NCBI RefSeq assembly: GCF_963931295.1
Contig: NZ_OZ007001.1
Location: 1,364,001 to 1,428,000, forward strand
DNA from: an uncultured Mailhella sp.
Lineage (GTDB): Bacteria > Desulfobacterota > Desulfovibrionia > Desulfovibrionales > Desulfovibrionaceae
Length of the DNA: 64,000 nucleotides
Direction of reading: 5' to 3'
Under the pieces are notes generated by a model that worked only from the letters and a program-made list of their open reading frames with translations, did not search any database and was not told the origin of the DNA. Below, piece by piece: positions 26,482 to 35,196 of this stretch. A program made the translations under genes and the position numbers. Every line of letters starts with the position of its first letter. Position 1 is the stretch's first letter.

Positions 26482-26644
26482 GGCATACCTCCAAGATGAT
26501 GGAACAGACGGCGCAGGAGGCGGACTTCCGAAACGACGGGCCCGGCAAAACGCCCAGCGGACGTTTCGCCGAAGTTCTGCGCCGCGAAAAAACGCGCCGC
26601 AAACGCTCACGGCGCGAAATCTCAGCCGCTCGAAACGGCCCTGA

Positions 26645-26680
26645 GAAAACGCCCGGACAGCGCAGAGCTCATCCGGGCTT
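26645..26680. terminator. Terminator after the 53-residue lipoprotein gene
   Basis: GCCCGGA and TCCGGGC form a 7-bp stem with a 14-nt loop. GTTTTC follows on the minus strand and TTTTCC on the plus strand. It lies 30 bp past the stop at 26709 and would end that transcript. Confidence 0.65.
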
Positions 26681-26708
26681 TTCCGAGGCCCGCCGAAGCG
26701 GCCTCACG

Positions 26709-26870
26709 CTAGCGGCTTCTCGGACCCCAGTAGGGATGATAGTCCGGGGGCGGCGGCCTGTGCCCGCGGGGCTGATCGTATTCCGGGCCGTCGTGATGAG
26801 GCGACGGAACGGCGCATCCGGCCAGAGCAAAACTTACGCAGAGAAGCGCGATAAGACCAAAACGAATCAT
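26709..26870 (-). CDS. Small lipoprotein
   Basis: A 53-residue product beginning MIRFGLIALLCVSFALAGCA behind AAAGGAGTTGTC. Lipobox ALAGC is at about 15-19. The mature 35 residues are rich in Pro, His, Tyr and Gly, with a short basic end. It lies 30 nt downstream of the histidine kinase and is likely the third gene of that operon. The His content may be relevant to metal binding, given the His-rich kinase sensor next to it, but this is speculative. Confidence 0.6.
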   Translation of the reverse strand: MIRFGLIALLCVSFALAGCAVPSPHHDGPEYDQPRGHRPPPPDYHPYWGPRSR

Positions 26871-26899
26871 GACAACTCCTTTTGTTTCCACCTTGCCGT

Positions 26900-28474
26900 T
26901 CACGTCCGCTTGAAGGTGGCCGTGGCTTTCAGCCCGCCTTCCGGCCTGTTTTCCAGCGTCACGTCGCCGCCGTGCATGCGGGCCATGCTCCGGGCAATGG
27001 ACAGGCCGAGCCCTGTTCCGCCCGTGCTGCGGTTGCGTGAACGTTCCACCCTGTAGAAGGGCTCAAACACCTTTTTGAGTTCCGACTCCGCGATGCCGGG
27101 GCCGCTGTCGGAAATGATCACGGACAGCATGTCGTCACTGTCCCTGACGTCCACAACCACGTGACCGCCGTAGCGCAGCGCGTTGTCCATGAGGTTGGCC
27201 AGGCAGCGCTTCATGCTGAGCGGTCGCGCCTTGAGCGGACGGATCGAGAACATGGCCTCGGGCGTCTGAAGACGTTCCTCCATACGGATATCCTGCCCCA
27301 TATCCTGCCGGTCTTCAACCAGACTTTCAATCAGGGACATGACGTCCACAACGGCGACATTCTCGCTCTTGCTGCGCGCGATGTCTATGGTTGTGTCCAT
27401 GATCTGCTGCAGTTCTCCGATGTCCTTCTGCAGCGGGCCGCGCTGACTTTCGTCGAGCTGCTCCACGCGCAGACGCATGCGGGTGAGCGGCGTGCGCAGA
27501 TCGTGCGACACCGCGGCGAGGGTGCGTTCCCGCTCGTCGAGAAATTCGCGGATGCTCGTCTGCATGCGGTTGAACGCCTGCGCGGCTTCGCGCACTTCGG
27601 TGGGACCGGTTTCAGGAAGGGCAGGAGTGTGGATGTCGCGGCCGAAGCGGTCGGCGGCGCGGGCGAGCCTGCGCAGCGGCTTCACGCAGAGATAGAAGGC
27701 CAGAAAACTGATGACCACAAAAAATATCTCGATGGCCATGATGCTCGTGAAGGGAAAATACGGCATGGGCGGATAGCCGGGCGCAGAGTCCTCAATGACC
27801 ACCCACGTGCCGTCGTGCAGAGGGACCACGGCCGTGGCCTGATACACGGAAGGGCCGCGCTTTCTTTTGTCCTCGGTGAAATACTGACACACCGACTGTC
27901 CGAAGGATTCCATGGGGCTCGGCAGGTTCAGTTCGCGCACGGCCAGCATGCCGCGGCGGGGCACGTCGTCGCCCCGGCCGTCGCCGCCGTGCATTCTGCC
28001 GTGACGGCCCATGCCGCCATGCATGCCGCCATGCATGCCGCCGGAGCCCCCGGGCATGTCGCCGTACAGGCGCGAAAGGGACACGTTGAGCATGTATTCC
28101 ATAAGCGTGGACACGTCCTTCATATCCTCATGCACGGACAAGGAAGGACGCGAGCTCGTAAACGTGACGAAAAATCCGCGGCTGTTGAACTGTTCGCGCA
28201 GCACGAAGCGGATTTCCGGCGAGGTGGAATCGAGCAGCGCGGCCACTTCGGCCATGCGCCGGGCTCTGTCGGCCATGAGGCCGCGCATGAAGTAGAAGTG
28301 GCGGGATTCTCCCGCGTAAATGGTGGTAAGCAGCAGCAACGCGAAGAAGCCGCCCGAAAAAATAAGTATGAGCTGCGCCAGAAGGGAATCGGGCGAGAGT
28401 CTGGAAACAAGATGTTTCAGACCGGAAAGAAAGCCCTTCCCTTCCGCATGCGTCCGGCTTTCCGCGGCAGCCAT
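26900..28474 (-). CDS. Two-component sensor histidine kinase with Met/His/Gly-rich sensor loop
   Basis: A 524-residue inner-membrane kinase. The first membrane helix is at about 34-52. The periplasmic part of roughly 190 residues contains a repeated M-H-G-G run (about 140-165) with many Met and His. The second helix is at about 243-263, then HAMP, HisKA with AAVSHDLRTPLTRMRLR near 330, N-box LANLMDNALRYGG, and ATP-binding SDSGPGIAE and GGTGLGLSIA. It phosphorylates the OmpR-type regulator encoded 3 nt upstream. The Met/His-rich loop suggests a metal (copper, silver, nickel or zinc) or redox cue. No metal-efflux gene is adjacent, so the target is open. Confidence 0.88.
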   Translation of the reverse strand: MAAAESRTHAEGKGFLSGLKHLVSRLSPDSLLAQLILIFSGGFFALLLLTTIYAGESRHFYFMRGLMADRARRMAEVAALLDSTSPEIRFVLREQFNSRGFFVTFTSSRPSLSVHEDMKDVSTLMEYMLNVSLSRLYGDMPGGSGGMHGGMHGGMGRHGRMHGGDGRGDDVPRRGMLAVRELNLPSPMESFGQSVCQYFTEDKRKRGPSVYQATAVVPLHDGTWVVIEDSAPGYPPMPYFPFTSIMAIEIFFVVISFLAFYLCVKPLRRLARAADRFGRDIHTPALPETGPTEVREAAQAFNRMQTSIREFLDERERTLAAVSHDLRTPLTRMRLRVEQLDESQRGPLQKDIGELQQIMDTTIDIARSKSENVAVVDVMSLIESLVEDRQDMGQDIRMEERLQTPEAMFSIRPLKARPLSMKRCLANLMDNALRYGGHVVVDVRDSDDMLSVIISDSGPGIAESELKKVFEPFYRVERSRNRSTGGTGLGLSIARSMARMHGGDVTLENRPEGGLKATATFKRT

Positions 28475-28477
28475 GAA

Positions 28478-29254
28478 CTACTCCACGGTGATGGCGCTGG
28501 TGAACACGTAGCCGTCACCGCGCACCGTCTTGATGAGCTTGTTTTCGCGGCCCTTGTCGCCGTCGCCGGTGTCGCGCAGGCGGGCGCGGAGGCGGCATAC
28601 CTGCACGTCGAGGCTGCGGTCGAAGGGACTGCGGTCGGTTTCCTGGCCCTGAAGCTCGTCCTGAATGAAGTCGCGGCTGAGCACCTTCTGCGGATGCTCA
28701 AGAAAAATGGTGAGCAGGCGGTATTCCGCGCCGCTCAGATTCACCACCATGCCGCCGGGAGCAATCAGGTGACGGGCCGAAATATCCAGGGTCCAGCCGC
28801 TGAAGTGATAGGCCTTTTCAGGGCGTCCTGCGTCGGCGGGAGCGCCGGGCGCGCGGCCGGAACGGCGGAGCACGGCGCGGATTCTGGCCAGAAGCTCGCG
28901 CGGCTGGAAAGGCTTGACCACATAGTCGTCCGCGCCGAGTTCCAGGCCCACCACGCGGTCGGCGGTGTCGCCGAGGGCCGTGAGAAAGATGACCGGCACG
29001 GACGAGGCGCTGTCCATGGCGCGCAGGCGGCGGCACAGGGAGAGACCGTCTTCGCCGGGCATCATGATGTCGAGCACGATGAGGTCGGGCACTTCCTGTT
29101 CAATGCTCTCGAACATGGCCTTGCCGCCGTCGGCCACCCGTACAAGAAAGCCGTGCTGGCGCAGATATTCGGCCATGAGGTCGCGGATATCCTGATCGTC
29201 GTCAACGACAAGAAGGGACAGGGCAGGCATCTGAGAAGTATCGGTATCGGGCAT
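28478..29254 (-). CDS. OmpR-family response regulator
   Basis: A 258-residue regulator with GGAGGACCTTACC before the ATG. The receiver has the acidic DDDQ pair near 18, phospho-acceptor Asp in LIVLDIMMPGEDGL near 61, Thr in FLTAL, and Lys in VVKPF. The winged-helix effector (about 150-250) ends VRGDGYVFTSA and has the loop RSPFDRSLDVQVCRLRARL typical of OmpR members. It lies immediately before its kinase gene, spacing 3 nt. It should bind promoter DNA when phosphorylated. Regulon unknown; the small lipoprotein after the kinase is the nearest candidate. Confidence 0.9.
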   Translation of the reverse strand: MPDTDTSQMPALSLLVVDDDQDIRDLMAEYLRQHGFLVRVADGGKAMFESIEQEVPDLIVLDIMMPGEDGLSLCRRLRAMDSASSVPVIFLTALGDTADRVVGLELGADDYVVKPFQPRELLARIRAVLRRSGRAPGAPADAGRPEKAYHFSGWTLDISARHLIAPGGMVVNLSGAEYRLLTIFLEHPQKVLSRDFIQDELQGQETDRSPFDRSLDVQVCRLRARLRDTGDGDKGRENKLIKTVRGDGYVFTSAITVE

Positions 29255-29359
29255 GGTAAGGTCCTCCAGAACATTCTGGAAAGACTATAGCCGGGAGCGG
29301 ACTTAATCGCACCCTTTTTCCTGTTACAATATGTTGCAGGAAGCTTGCCGCTTCTTGCC

Positions 29360-30217
29360 TCACAGAAGCCGCAGCCTTTTTTCCACTTCGTCGATGATGT
29401 AGCGCGGCGTGGACGCGCCTGCCGTGAGTCCCACGGTGCGCACGCCGGAAAAATCGGCGGCCTTGAGCTCGTCGGCGGTTTCCACGAGCACCGTGGGCAC
29501 GCCGCGCATGCGGGCAAGTTCGGCCAGACGTTTCGTGTTGCCGCTCGACTTGCCCCCGGCCACCACCATGGCCTGCACGCGCGCCGCTATTTCTCCGGCC
29601 TCCTCCTGCCGCTCGCGCGTGGCGTCGCAGATGGTGTCGAGCACGGCGAGCGATGAGCCGAACCGCGCGGACAGGCGACGGTGCATTTCATCGAAGATGA
29701 GGCGGTCCTGCGTGGTCTGGGCGGCGAGCACCAGCGGACGACCGTCCAGCTCCGCGCCGGAAAGCAGCGCCTCCAGCTCGGCCAGCGAGGAAAAAATGCG
29801 ACTTGCGCCCGCGGCGTAGGAAATGAGGCCACGCACTTCGGGGTGCGACGCCTCGCCGTAGAGCAGAAGCTCGCGGCCGTCGGCCGTGGCCTCGGCAATG
29901 GCGAGCTGGGCGTTCTTCACGCGGGGGCAGGTGGCATCCTCCACGCGTGCGCAGCGTTCGCGCAGTCTCGCCTCCACGTCTCTGGGTATGCCGTGCGCCC
30001 GGATGAGCACCGACATGTCGCTTTCGGCCTCCTCCACGGCGTGCAGACAGCGCACGCCCTTGCGGGCGTAGTCTTCGAGCACCTGCGGGTTGTGGATGAT
30101 TTCGCCGAGCGTGGCCACGCGCTGACCGGGGCGCGAGGCGACGATGGTGTCGAGCTTGTGCAGGGCAAGCGCCACGCCCATGCAGAATCCGGCGTGACTT
30201 GCGCGGATGACGTTCAT
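29360..30217 (-). CDS. ispH: 4-hydroxy-3-methylbut-2-enyl diphosphate reductase
   Basis: A 285-residue enzyme of the MEP isoprenoid pathway, forming IPP and DMAPP from HMBPP with a 4Fe-4S cluster. The three cluster-ligand cysteines are visible: AGFCMGV near 12, DATCPRV near 97 and LDTICDAT near 196. His motifs EIIHNPQV, IRAHGIP and GEASHPEV are present, as is the catalytic-loop Glu. GGAGGTCCTTC precedes the ATG. It follows murJ by 13 nt, in an operon making the lipid carrier precursor and flipping its lipid-linked product. Confidence 0.95.
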   Translation of the reverse strand: MNVIRASHAGFCMGVALALHKLDTIVASRPGQRVATLGEIIHNPQVLEDYARKGVRCLHAVEEAESDMSVLIRAHGIPRDVEARLRERCARVEDATCPRVKNAQLAIAEATADGRELLLYGEASHPEVRGLISYAAGASRIFSSLAELEALLSGAELDGRPLVLAAQTTQDRLIFDEMHRRLSARFGSSLAVLDTICDATRERQEEAGEIAARVQAMVVAGGKSSGNTKRLAELARMRGVPTVLVETADELKAADFSGVRTVGLTAGASTPRYIIDEVEKRLRLL

Positions 30218-30229
30218 GAAGGACCTCCG

Positions 30230-31816
30230 TCAGGACTGCCGGACGCGCTTCACGCGCCGCAGGAAGGGAGAGGTGACAAGGCGGAAGTAGTCGCGATGGA
30301 AGAACCAGGCGATGACGAGCCACGAGGCGACGAACAGCACGCCGCCCACGGCGAGCACGATGAACTGCTGAAGCAGGGCGTTCCAGCCCTTCATGAGCCT
30401 GAATCCGTCGTGCATGACGGCGAGCATGATGCCGCAGCCCGGCATGGAAATGAGCGCGCTGCGCCACGCCGTACCCCAGATGCCGACAAAGGCTCCGGAC
30501 GCCCAGCGGCGGCAGGCCACCATCATGAGCACAAGCGCGTACAGCGCAATGGAAGCCGTGGTCACCAACGCCACGCCTCTTGCGCCGAGAAGCGGAATGA
30601 GCAGCATGTAGCCCGGCACGGCAAGCAGCGTGACCACCGTGCCCACCACGGCGGGCGTCACGGTGTCTTCCCGCGCGTAGAAGGCGCGGCCCGTCACCTG
30701 CTGCAGAAGCCAGAACGGCACGGCGAGCATCATGATCTGCAGAAGCGGCGCGGCTCCCCGCGTTTCGGCGACGGAAAAGCTGCCGCCCTCGAAGATGAAT
30801 CCGAGCACCGGGCCGGAAGCGGTGATCATCCAGGCCGTGACGGGCACGGCCACGATCATGCTGTTCGTCATGGTGCGGCGCAAGGTGGCGCGAAATTCGT
30901 CCATGTCGCCCCGGGCGGCCAGAGACGCGAGGAACGGGAACGACGCCACGCCCGCGGCCTGCGCCACCACGCCCACGGGCACCATCATGATGCGCCGCGC
31001 ATAGTTGAGCAGGCTCACGGCTCCGTCGCCGGCCATGCTGCCGAAAATGCGCACGAACTGCTCGTCGAGCACCACCACGGACTGACCGATCATGAGCGGA
31101 AGGGCCATGAGCAGAAATTTCTTCATGAGCGGATGCAGAAGGCCGAAGGAAAGGTGAAGCCCTCCGGCCCACACGGCCGCAAACGGCAGCGCGAACGCGC
31201 CGAGGGCGGCGCCTGCAAGCACGCCCCAGCAGAAGCCTTCCATGCCCTGCGCCAGTCCGAGCCACGGCAGTCCCACGCCGAAGAGCAGAATGCATCCGTT
31301 GTAGATGAGGGGCATGAGCGCGGGCACCGTGAACTGATGCCGGATGTAGAGCACGGCCGAAAGACACGCGCCCGGCAGGAAGAACACCTGCGCCGGCAGC
31401 ACGATGCGCAGAAAATCCGCAAGACGCGCGCACTGCTCCGGCGTAAAGCCCGGAGCCACCAGCGGCGCAAGACGGGAGGCCGCCGCCCACGCGACCACGG
31501 AAAGCAGTCCGATGGACAGCGTGGCCCAGGAGAACACCACTCCGAAGAAGCGCCAGCCGTCGGCCTCGTCTTCCTCGAAGCGCCGGGAAAGCAGCGGAAT
31601 GAGCGTGATGGAAATGTAGCCGCCCGCCAGAAGATAATTCAGAAAATCGGGCACGACGAAGGCCGCGAAATAGATGTCCGTTTCGCCGCCGGCTCCGAAC
31701 TGCCAGGATATGATCTTGTCGCGGAAAAGCCCCATGAAGCGCGAAACGAGCACGCTGAACGCCATGATGAGGGCGGCCGCCCCCATTTTCTGCCGAGATG
31801 TAAGTGCCATACTCAT
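30230..31816 (-). CDS. murJ: Lipid II flippase MurJ
   Basis: A 528-residue membrane protein with about 14 helices of the MOP/MviN family. The N-terminus has the typical GAAALIMAFSVLVSRFMGLFRD with the Arg that lines the substrate cavity. It transports undecaprenyl-linked peptidoglycan precursor across the inner membrane. The ATG at 31816 overlaps the TGA of the upstream gene (ATGA), indicating translational coupling. Another ATG, two codons on, is possible. The run of C39-like gene, murJ, then ispH forms a tight leftward operon. Confidence 0.92.
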   Translation of the reverse strand: MSMALTSRQKMGAAALIMAFSVLVSRFMGLFRDKIISWQFGAGGETDIYFAAFVVPDFLNYLLAGGYISITLIPLLSRRFEEDEADGWRFFGVVFSWATLSIGLLSVVAWAAASRLAPLVAPGFTPEQCARLADFLRIVLPAQVFFLPGACLSAVLYIRHQFTVPALMPLIYNGCILLFGVGLPWLGLAQGMEGFCWGVLAGAALGAFALPFAAVWAGGLHLSFGLLHPLMKKFLLMALPLMIGQSVVVLDEQFVRIFGSMAGDGAVSLLNYARRIMMVPVGVVAQAAGVASFPFLASLAARGDMDEFRATLRRTMTNSMIVAVPVTAWMITASGPVLGFIFEGGSFSVAETRGAAPLLQIMMLAVPFWLLQQVTGRAFYAREDTVTPAVVGTVVTLLAVPGYMLLIPLLGARGVALVTTASIALYALVLMMVACRRWASGAFVGIWGTAWRSALISMPGCGIMLAVMHDGFRLMKGWNALLQQFIVLAVGGVLFVASWLVIAWFFHRDYFRLVTSPFLRRVKRVRQS

Positions 31817-32394
31817 ACCGGAAGCCCCACGGCTCGGGAAACGGACAGAATCCTCACGCTCTCCGGCGGAATGACCACATATTCCCGGCTGAGCGGTCGC
31901 CAAGGATCCGTCAATTTTGCATAGGGCAGGCAGAAGAGCGCGCCCGCCTCCAGACTGCAGTCGAGAAAATGCAGCCCCTCCATATCCATATAGTGTCCCA
32001 CCGTCCAGTGATCCACGTAGGGCCGTTCCGAAGGCGGGGCAATGCGCAGAAAGCGAAATATCGACACCAGCGGCATGGGAGGTCTCGCGCAGGAACGCAG
32101 CGCCTCCCACACCTGATCGCAGGACGCGTCCGGCGCAAAGGGCGCGCTCACGCAAAGGCCGGGAAACTCGTGCCGGCGCACGTCTTCGAGCATGAAGTCC
32201 ACCAGGGAAACATAGTCGGTGCGGTGTTCGAGAATTTTTCCGAACATGTCCGGATCGGCGGCCTGCGCGTACAGCGCGCGATTGAAAATTCTCCGGGCCT
32301 GATGCGGACCTATGCTGAACAGCACCTGCAGCGCGTTGAGCACTGCGTACATGGCGCAGAAATTATCAATTTTTCCCTGATAGAAAGGCTGCAT
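31813..32394 (-). CDS. Putative C39/papain-like cysteine peptidase
   Basis: A 193-residue soluble protein. The start at 32394 has CGGGAGTACGCC in front and gives MQPFYQGKIDNFCAMYAVLN. The Gln-Cys spacing (QG...NFCAMYA) followed by a late YVDHWTVGHYMD and HFLDCS resembles the Cys-His-Asp order of C39/papain-like peptidases. This is pattern inference; no family was confirmed. There is no export signal, so it should act in the cytoplasm. It is coupled to murJ by an ATGA overlap, suggesting a role near cell-wall synthesis or simply shared transcription. It could also be a non-catalytic relative. Confidence 0.5.
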   Translation of the reverse strand: MQPFYQGKIDNFCAMYAVLNALQVLFSIGPHQARRIFNRALYAQAADPDMFGKILEHRTDYVSLVDFMLEDVRRHEFPGLCVSAPFAPDASCDQVWEALRSCARPPMPLVSIFRFLRIAPPSERPYVDHWTVGHYMDMEGLHFLDCSLEAGALFCLPYAKLTDPWRPLSREYVVIPPESVRILSVSRAVGLPV

Positions 32395-32665
32395 GGCGTA
32401 CTCCCGGACAGGCACGTGAAGCAGGAGGACCCGTCGGCCCGCACCAGGAGCCATCCTTCTGTTTTCCCTTTCTTAGGGGATAACGTGACGATGATATCCC
32501 GTCAAGAAGCTGGACAGCCCGCATTTCCCTGTGTATAGTGTCGGAGTGAAAGGCATATTACCATAGCTTGATATAAAGATATGTTCTTTCCCGGATGCCT
32601 CTCGCTCACGGTGTCCGGTTCATGCCGCATCCCTCCGAGCGCCCCGTGAACTTCAAGGAGACTCC

Positions 32666-33841
32666 ATGATCCCCCCTAAAGGCAAATACCTCTTTACTTC
32701 CGAATCCGTCACTGAAGGTCATCCCGACAAGGTGGCCGATCAGATTTCCGACGCCGTGCTTGACGCCCTGCTTGAGCAGGATCCCGATTCCCATGTTGCC
32801 TGCGAAACGCTGGTGACCACGGGCATGGCCATTGTGGCCGGCGAAATCACCACCAAGGGCTACGCCGACCTTCCGGCCATCGTGCGGCGCACCATACGCA
32901 ACATCGGCTATCTCGGCACCGACATGGGCTTCGACGCCCAGACCTGCGCCGTGATTTCCTCCATCGACAAGCAGTCGCCCGACATCGCGCAGGGCGTGAA
33001 CCGCGCCAAGCCCGAAGATCAGGGCGCGGGCGACCAGGGCATGATGTTCGGCTTTGCCTCCAACGAAACCGACACGCTCATGCCTGCTCCCATCTACTGG
33101 GCGCATCAGCTCTCGCTCCAGCTCTCGCGCGTGCGCAAGAACGGCATCGTCGATTTCTTCCGCCCCGACGGCAAGACGCAGGTCTCCTTTGAATACGTGG
33201 ACGGCAAGCCCGTGCGCATCAACAACGTGGTGGTGTCCACGCAGCACTCCCCCAAGGTGAGCCACGACGACATCGTGGAAGCCGTGAAGAAGGAAGTCAT
33301 TCGTCCCATTCTCGAGCCCACCGGCTACTTCGATGAAAAGGACTGCGAAATCTTCATCAACACCACGGGACGCTTCGTCATCGGCGGCCCCATGGGCGAC
33401 TGCGGCCTCACCGGCCGCAAGATCATTCAGGACACCTACGGCGGCATGGGCAACCACGGCGGCGGCGCGTTCTCCGGCAAGGACCCCTCCAAGGTGGACC
33501 GCTCCGGCGCGTACATGGCCCGCTACGTGGCCAAGAACATCGTGGCCGCCGGTCTGGCCGACCGCTGCGAAGTGCAGATTGCCTACTGCATCGGCGTGGC
33601 CGAACCCGTGTCTGTTCTGGTTCACACCTTCGACACCGGCAAGCTGCCCGACGAACAGCTCACGAAGGTCGTGCGCGAAGTGTTCGATCTGCGCCCCTAC
33701 TTCATCTGCAAGCGTCTCGACCTGAAGCGCCCCATCTACAGCAAGACTTCCTGCTACGGTCACTTCGGCCGCGAACTTCCCGAATTCACCTGGGAAAAGC
33801 GCGACGCCGTGGCCGATCTCATCACCGCCGCCAAGCTGTAG
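32666..33841 (+). CDS. metK: S-adenosylmethionine synthetase
   Basis: A 391-residue enzyme that makes AdoMet from methionine and ATP. Visible signatures are [19 protein letters not shown] near 11-29, [12 protein letters not shown] near 118, and [16 protein letters not shown] near 265. Length and motifs are full-size for the bacterial family. AAGGAGACTCC precedes the ATG. The gene stands alone with a strong terminator; no recognisable SAM riboswitch was seen in the 210-bp leader, whose start holds the likely promoter. Confidence 0.97.
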   Translation: MIPPKGKYLFTSESVTEGHPDKVADQISDAVLDALLEQDPDSHVACETLVTTGMAIVAGEITTKGYADLPAIVRRTIRNIGYLGTDMGFDAQTCAVISSIDKQSPDIAQGVNRAKPEDQGAGDQGMMFGFASNETDTLMPAPIYWAHQLSLQLSRVRKNGIVDFFRPDGKTQVSFEYVDGKPVRINNVVVSTQHSPKVSHDDIVEAVKKEVIRPILEPTGYFDEKDCEIFINTTGRFVIGGPMGDCGLTGRKIIQDTYGGMGNHGGGAFSGKDPSKVDRSGAYMARYVAKNIVAAGLADRCEVQIAYCIGVAEPVSVLVHTFDTGKLPDEQLTKVVREVFDLRPYFICKRLDLKRPIYSKTSCYGHFGRELPEFTWEKRDAVADLITAAKL

Positions 33842-33860
33842 TCTTCCCTTTCTGAACGCG

Positions 33861-33902
33861 AAAGCGGAGGAAGAACATCGTTGTTCTTCCTCCGCTTTTT
33901 TT
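33861..33902 (+). terminator. Terminator after metK
   Basis: AAAGCGGAGGAAGAACA and TGTTCTTCCTCCGCTTT form a long perfect stem around a 5-nt loop, ending in a run of seven T. It lies 20 nt after the stop codon. Confidence 0.93.
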
Positions 33903-34003
33903 CGGAACATCCGCCCTGCCAGCCTGCAATCCGCAGACGCCGCCTTCACGCCGGACTCATCGCCGCGTCGGCCTGAAAACAGGGCGGAACAAAAAACGTT
34001 CGC

Positions 34004-34873
34004 CTACTTCAGCACGCGCGGTTCGGTGAAGGGCACATGGGAGCCCACCACCAGCCAGCCGCCCCGGCGGGCGCGGTTCAGCATGTCTTCACGCACGCGG
34101 GCCGCGGCCGCGGGGTCCATGTCGAAGCTCGTGGAAACCGCAGGATTCGTTTCCTGCACGTCGAAGGCATGCAGAAGATCGCTCCAGAACAGGAAGGTGC
34201 GGTCTTCCCCGGAAATCATGATGCCCACGTGTCCGGGCGTGTGTCCGGCCTCGTCCACGGCCAGAACGCCGGGAAGCTGCGCGCACACGCTCTCTCCGGC
34301 TTCAAACGTGGCCACGCGGCCCTTGTACGCGGCAACAATGTTCGCCACGTTCTCGAAAATCTTCACCGCGCCGCCCTTCGCCGCCTGACGGTTCGCCTCG
34401 CTGGTCCAGTACGAAAGCTCCCGCTCGGGGAACAGCACCACGGCCGACGGGAACGCGGCCCTGCCGTCCTTCACGAGGCCGCCCACGTGGTCGCCGTGCG
34501 CATGCGTGACGATGACGTGCGTCACGTCGTTTCTCTCAAGTCCGGCCCCGCGCAGCGCCTCGTCCATCTGGGCGTCCGTCCAGTCGAAGCCCGTGTCCAC
34601 CAGCGCCGCCACGCCGGGCGCGCGCAGAAGCAGCACATTGAGCACGTTGTGAATCGCGCCGTCAGGGTAGGCGTCGGCCACGGCCTTCTTCTGCTGCGCC
34701 GTGCCCGGCAGCAGAATGGACGCGTTCAAGTCCTTCTGCACCAGAGACACGACTCTGACGTTCACATTGCCCACGGAAAGTTCATGAAACGGAATGTCCC
34801 CGGTCTGCGCGGACGCGTTGCCTGAAGCAATCATCATAACGACTCCCAACAGTTGAACAACCTTTTTCCACAT
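34004..34873 (-). CDS. Periplasmic MBL-fold metallo-hydrolase
   Basis: A 289-residue protein starting MWKKVVQLLGVVMMIASGNA behind GGGAGGTCGTT. A Sec signal peptide is likely, with cleavage after ASA near 23. The metallo-beta-lactamase core has the zinc motif VIVTHAHGDHVGG near 120, a later DEAGHTPGHVGI with another ligand His, and a C-terminal VGSHVPF. The family includes lactonases, beta-lactamases and sulfatases; this layout is close to the AHL-lactonase-like/YtnP group, but the substrate is not clear. Monocistronic, with no obvious partner. Confidence 0.82.
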   Translation of the reverse strand: MWKKVVQLLGVVMMIASGNASAQTGDIPFHELSVGNVNVRVVSLVQKDLNASILLPGTAQQKKAVADAYPDGAIHNVLNVLLLRAPGVAALVDTGFDWTDAQMDEALRGAGLERNDVTHVIVTHAHGDHVGGLVKDGRAAFPSAVVLFPERELSYWTSEANRQAAKGGAVKIFENVANIVAAYKGRVATFEAGESVCAQLPGVLAVDEAGHTPGHVGIMISGEDRTFLFWSDLLHAFDVQETNPAVSTSFDMDPAAAARVREDMLNRARRGGWLVVGSHVPFTEPRVLK

Positions 34874-35141
34874 AACGACCTCCCTGATCAGCGGGGAATG
34901 CCGCCGTCGCCGGGCGGCATGATTTTTTATGCCGAAGGCGGACGTTCCGGGCCTCCTGCGTCGCGCCGCAGCCCCGCGGCGCGACGCGTCTGCCGACATC
35001 CGGTCGGGCGCGCTCCCAGCACGCGCCCCGCTCTGCCGGTCTCTTCCGACGCGTCCGGAACGGATCGCCCTGTTCCCATGATACGGCAAGACGTTCTTCT
35101 CCGCCACTCTTCATCCGCAAGGCTCCGCGGTGAAAACGCTG

Positions 35142-35173
35142 AAAAAAAGCCCGCGTCGAACGACAACGCGGGC
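35142..35173 (-). terminator. Terminator after uup
   Basis: On the minus strand GCCCGCGTTGTCGTTCGACGCGGGC forms a hairpin followed by seven T. It lies about 25 bp past the uup stop codon. Confidence 0.88.
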
Positions 35174-35196
35174 GCATGTTCCGGCGAAATTCCGGG

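Noticed and set aside
32455..32665. SAM or SAH riboswitch upstream of metK
   Set aside because: No recognisable riboswitch core or terminator/antiterminator pair in the leader.
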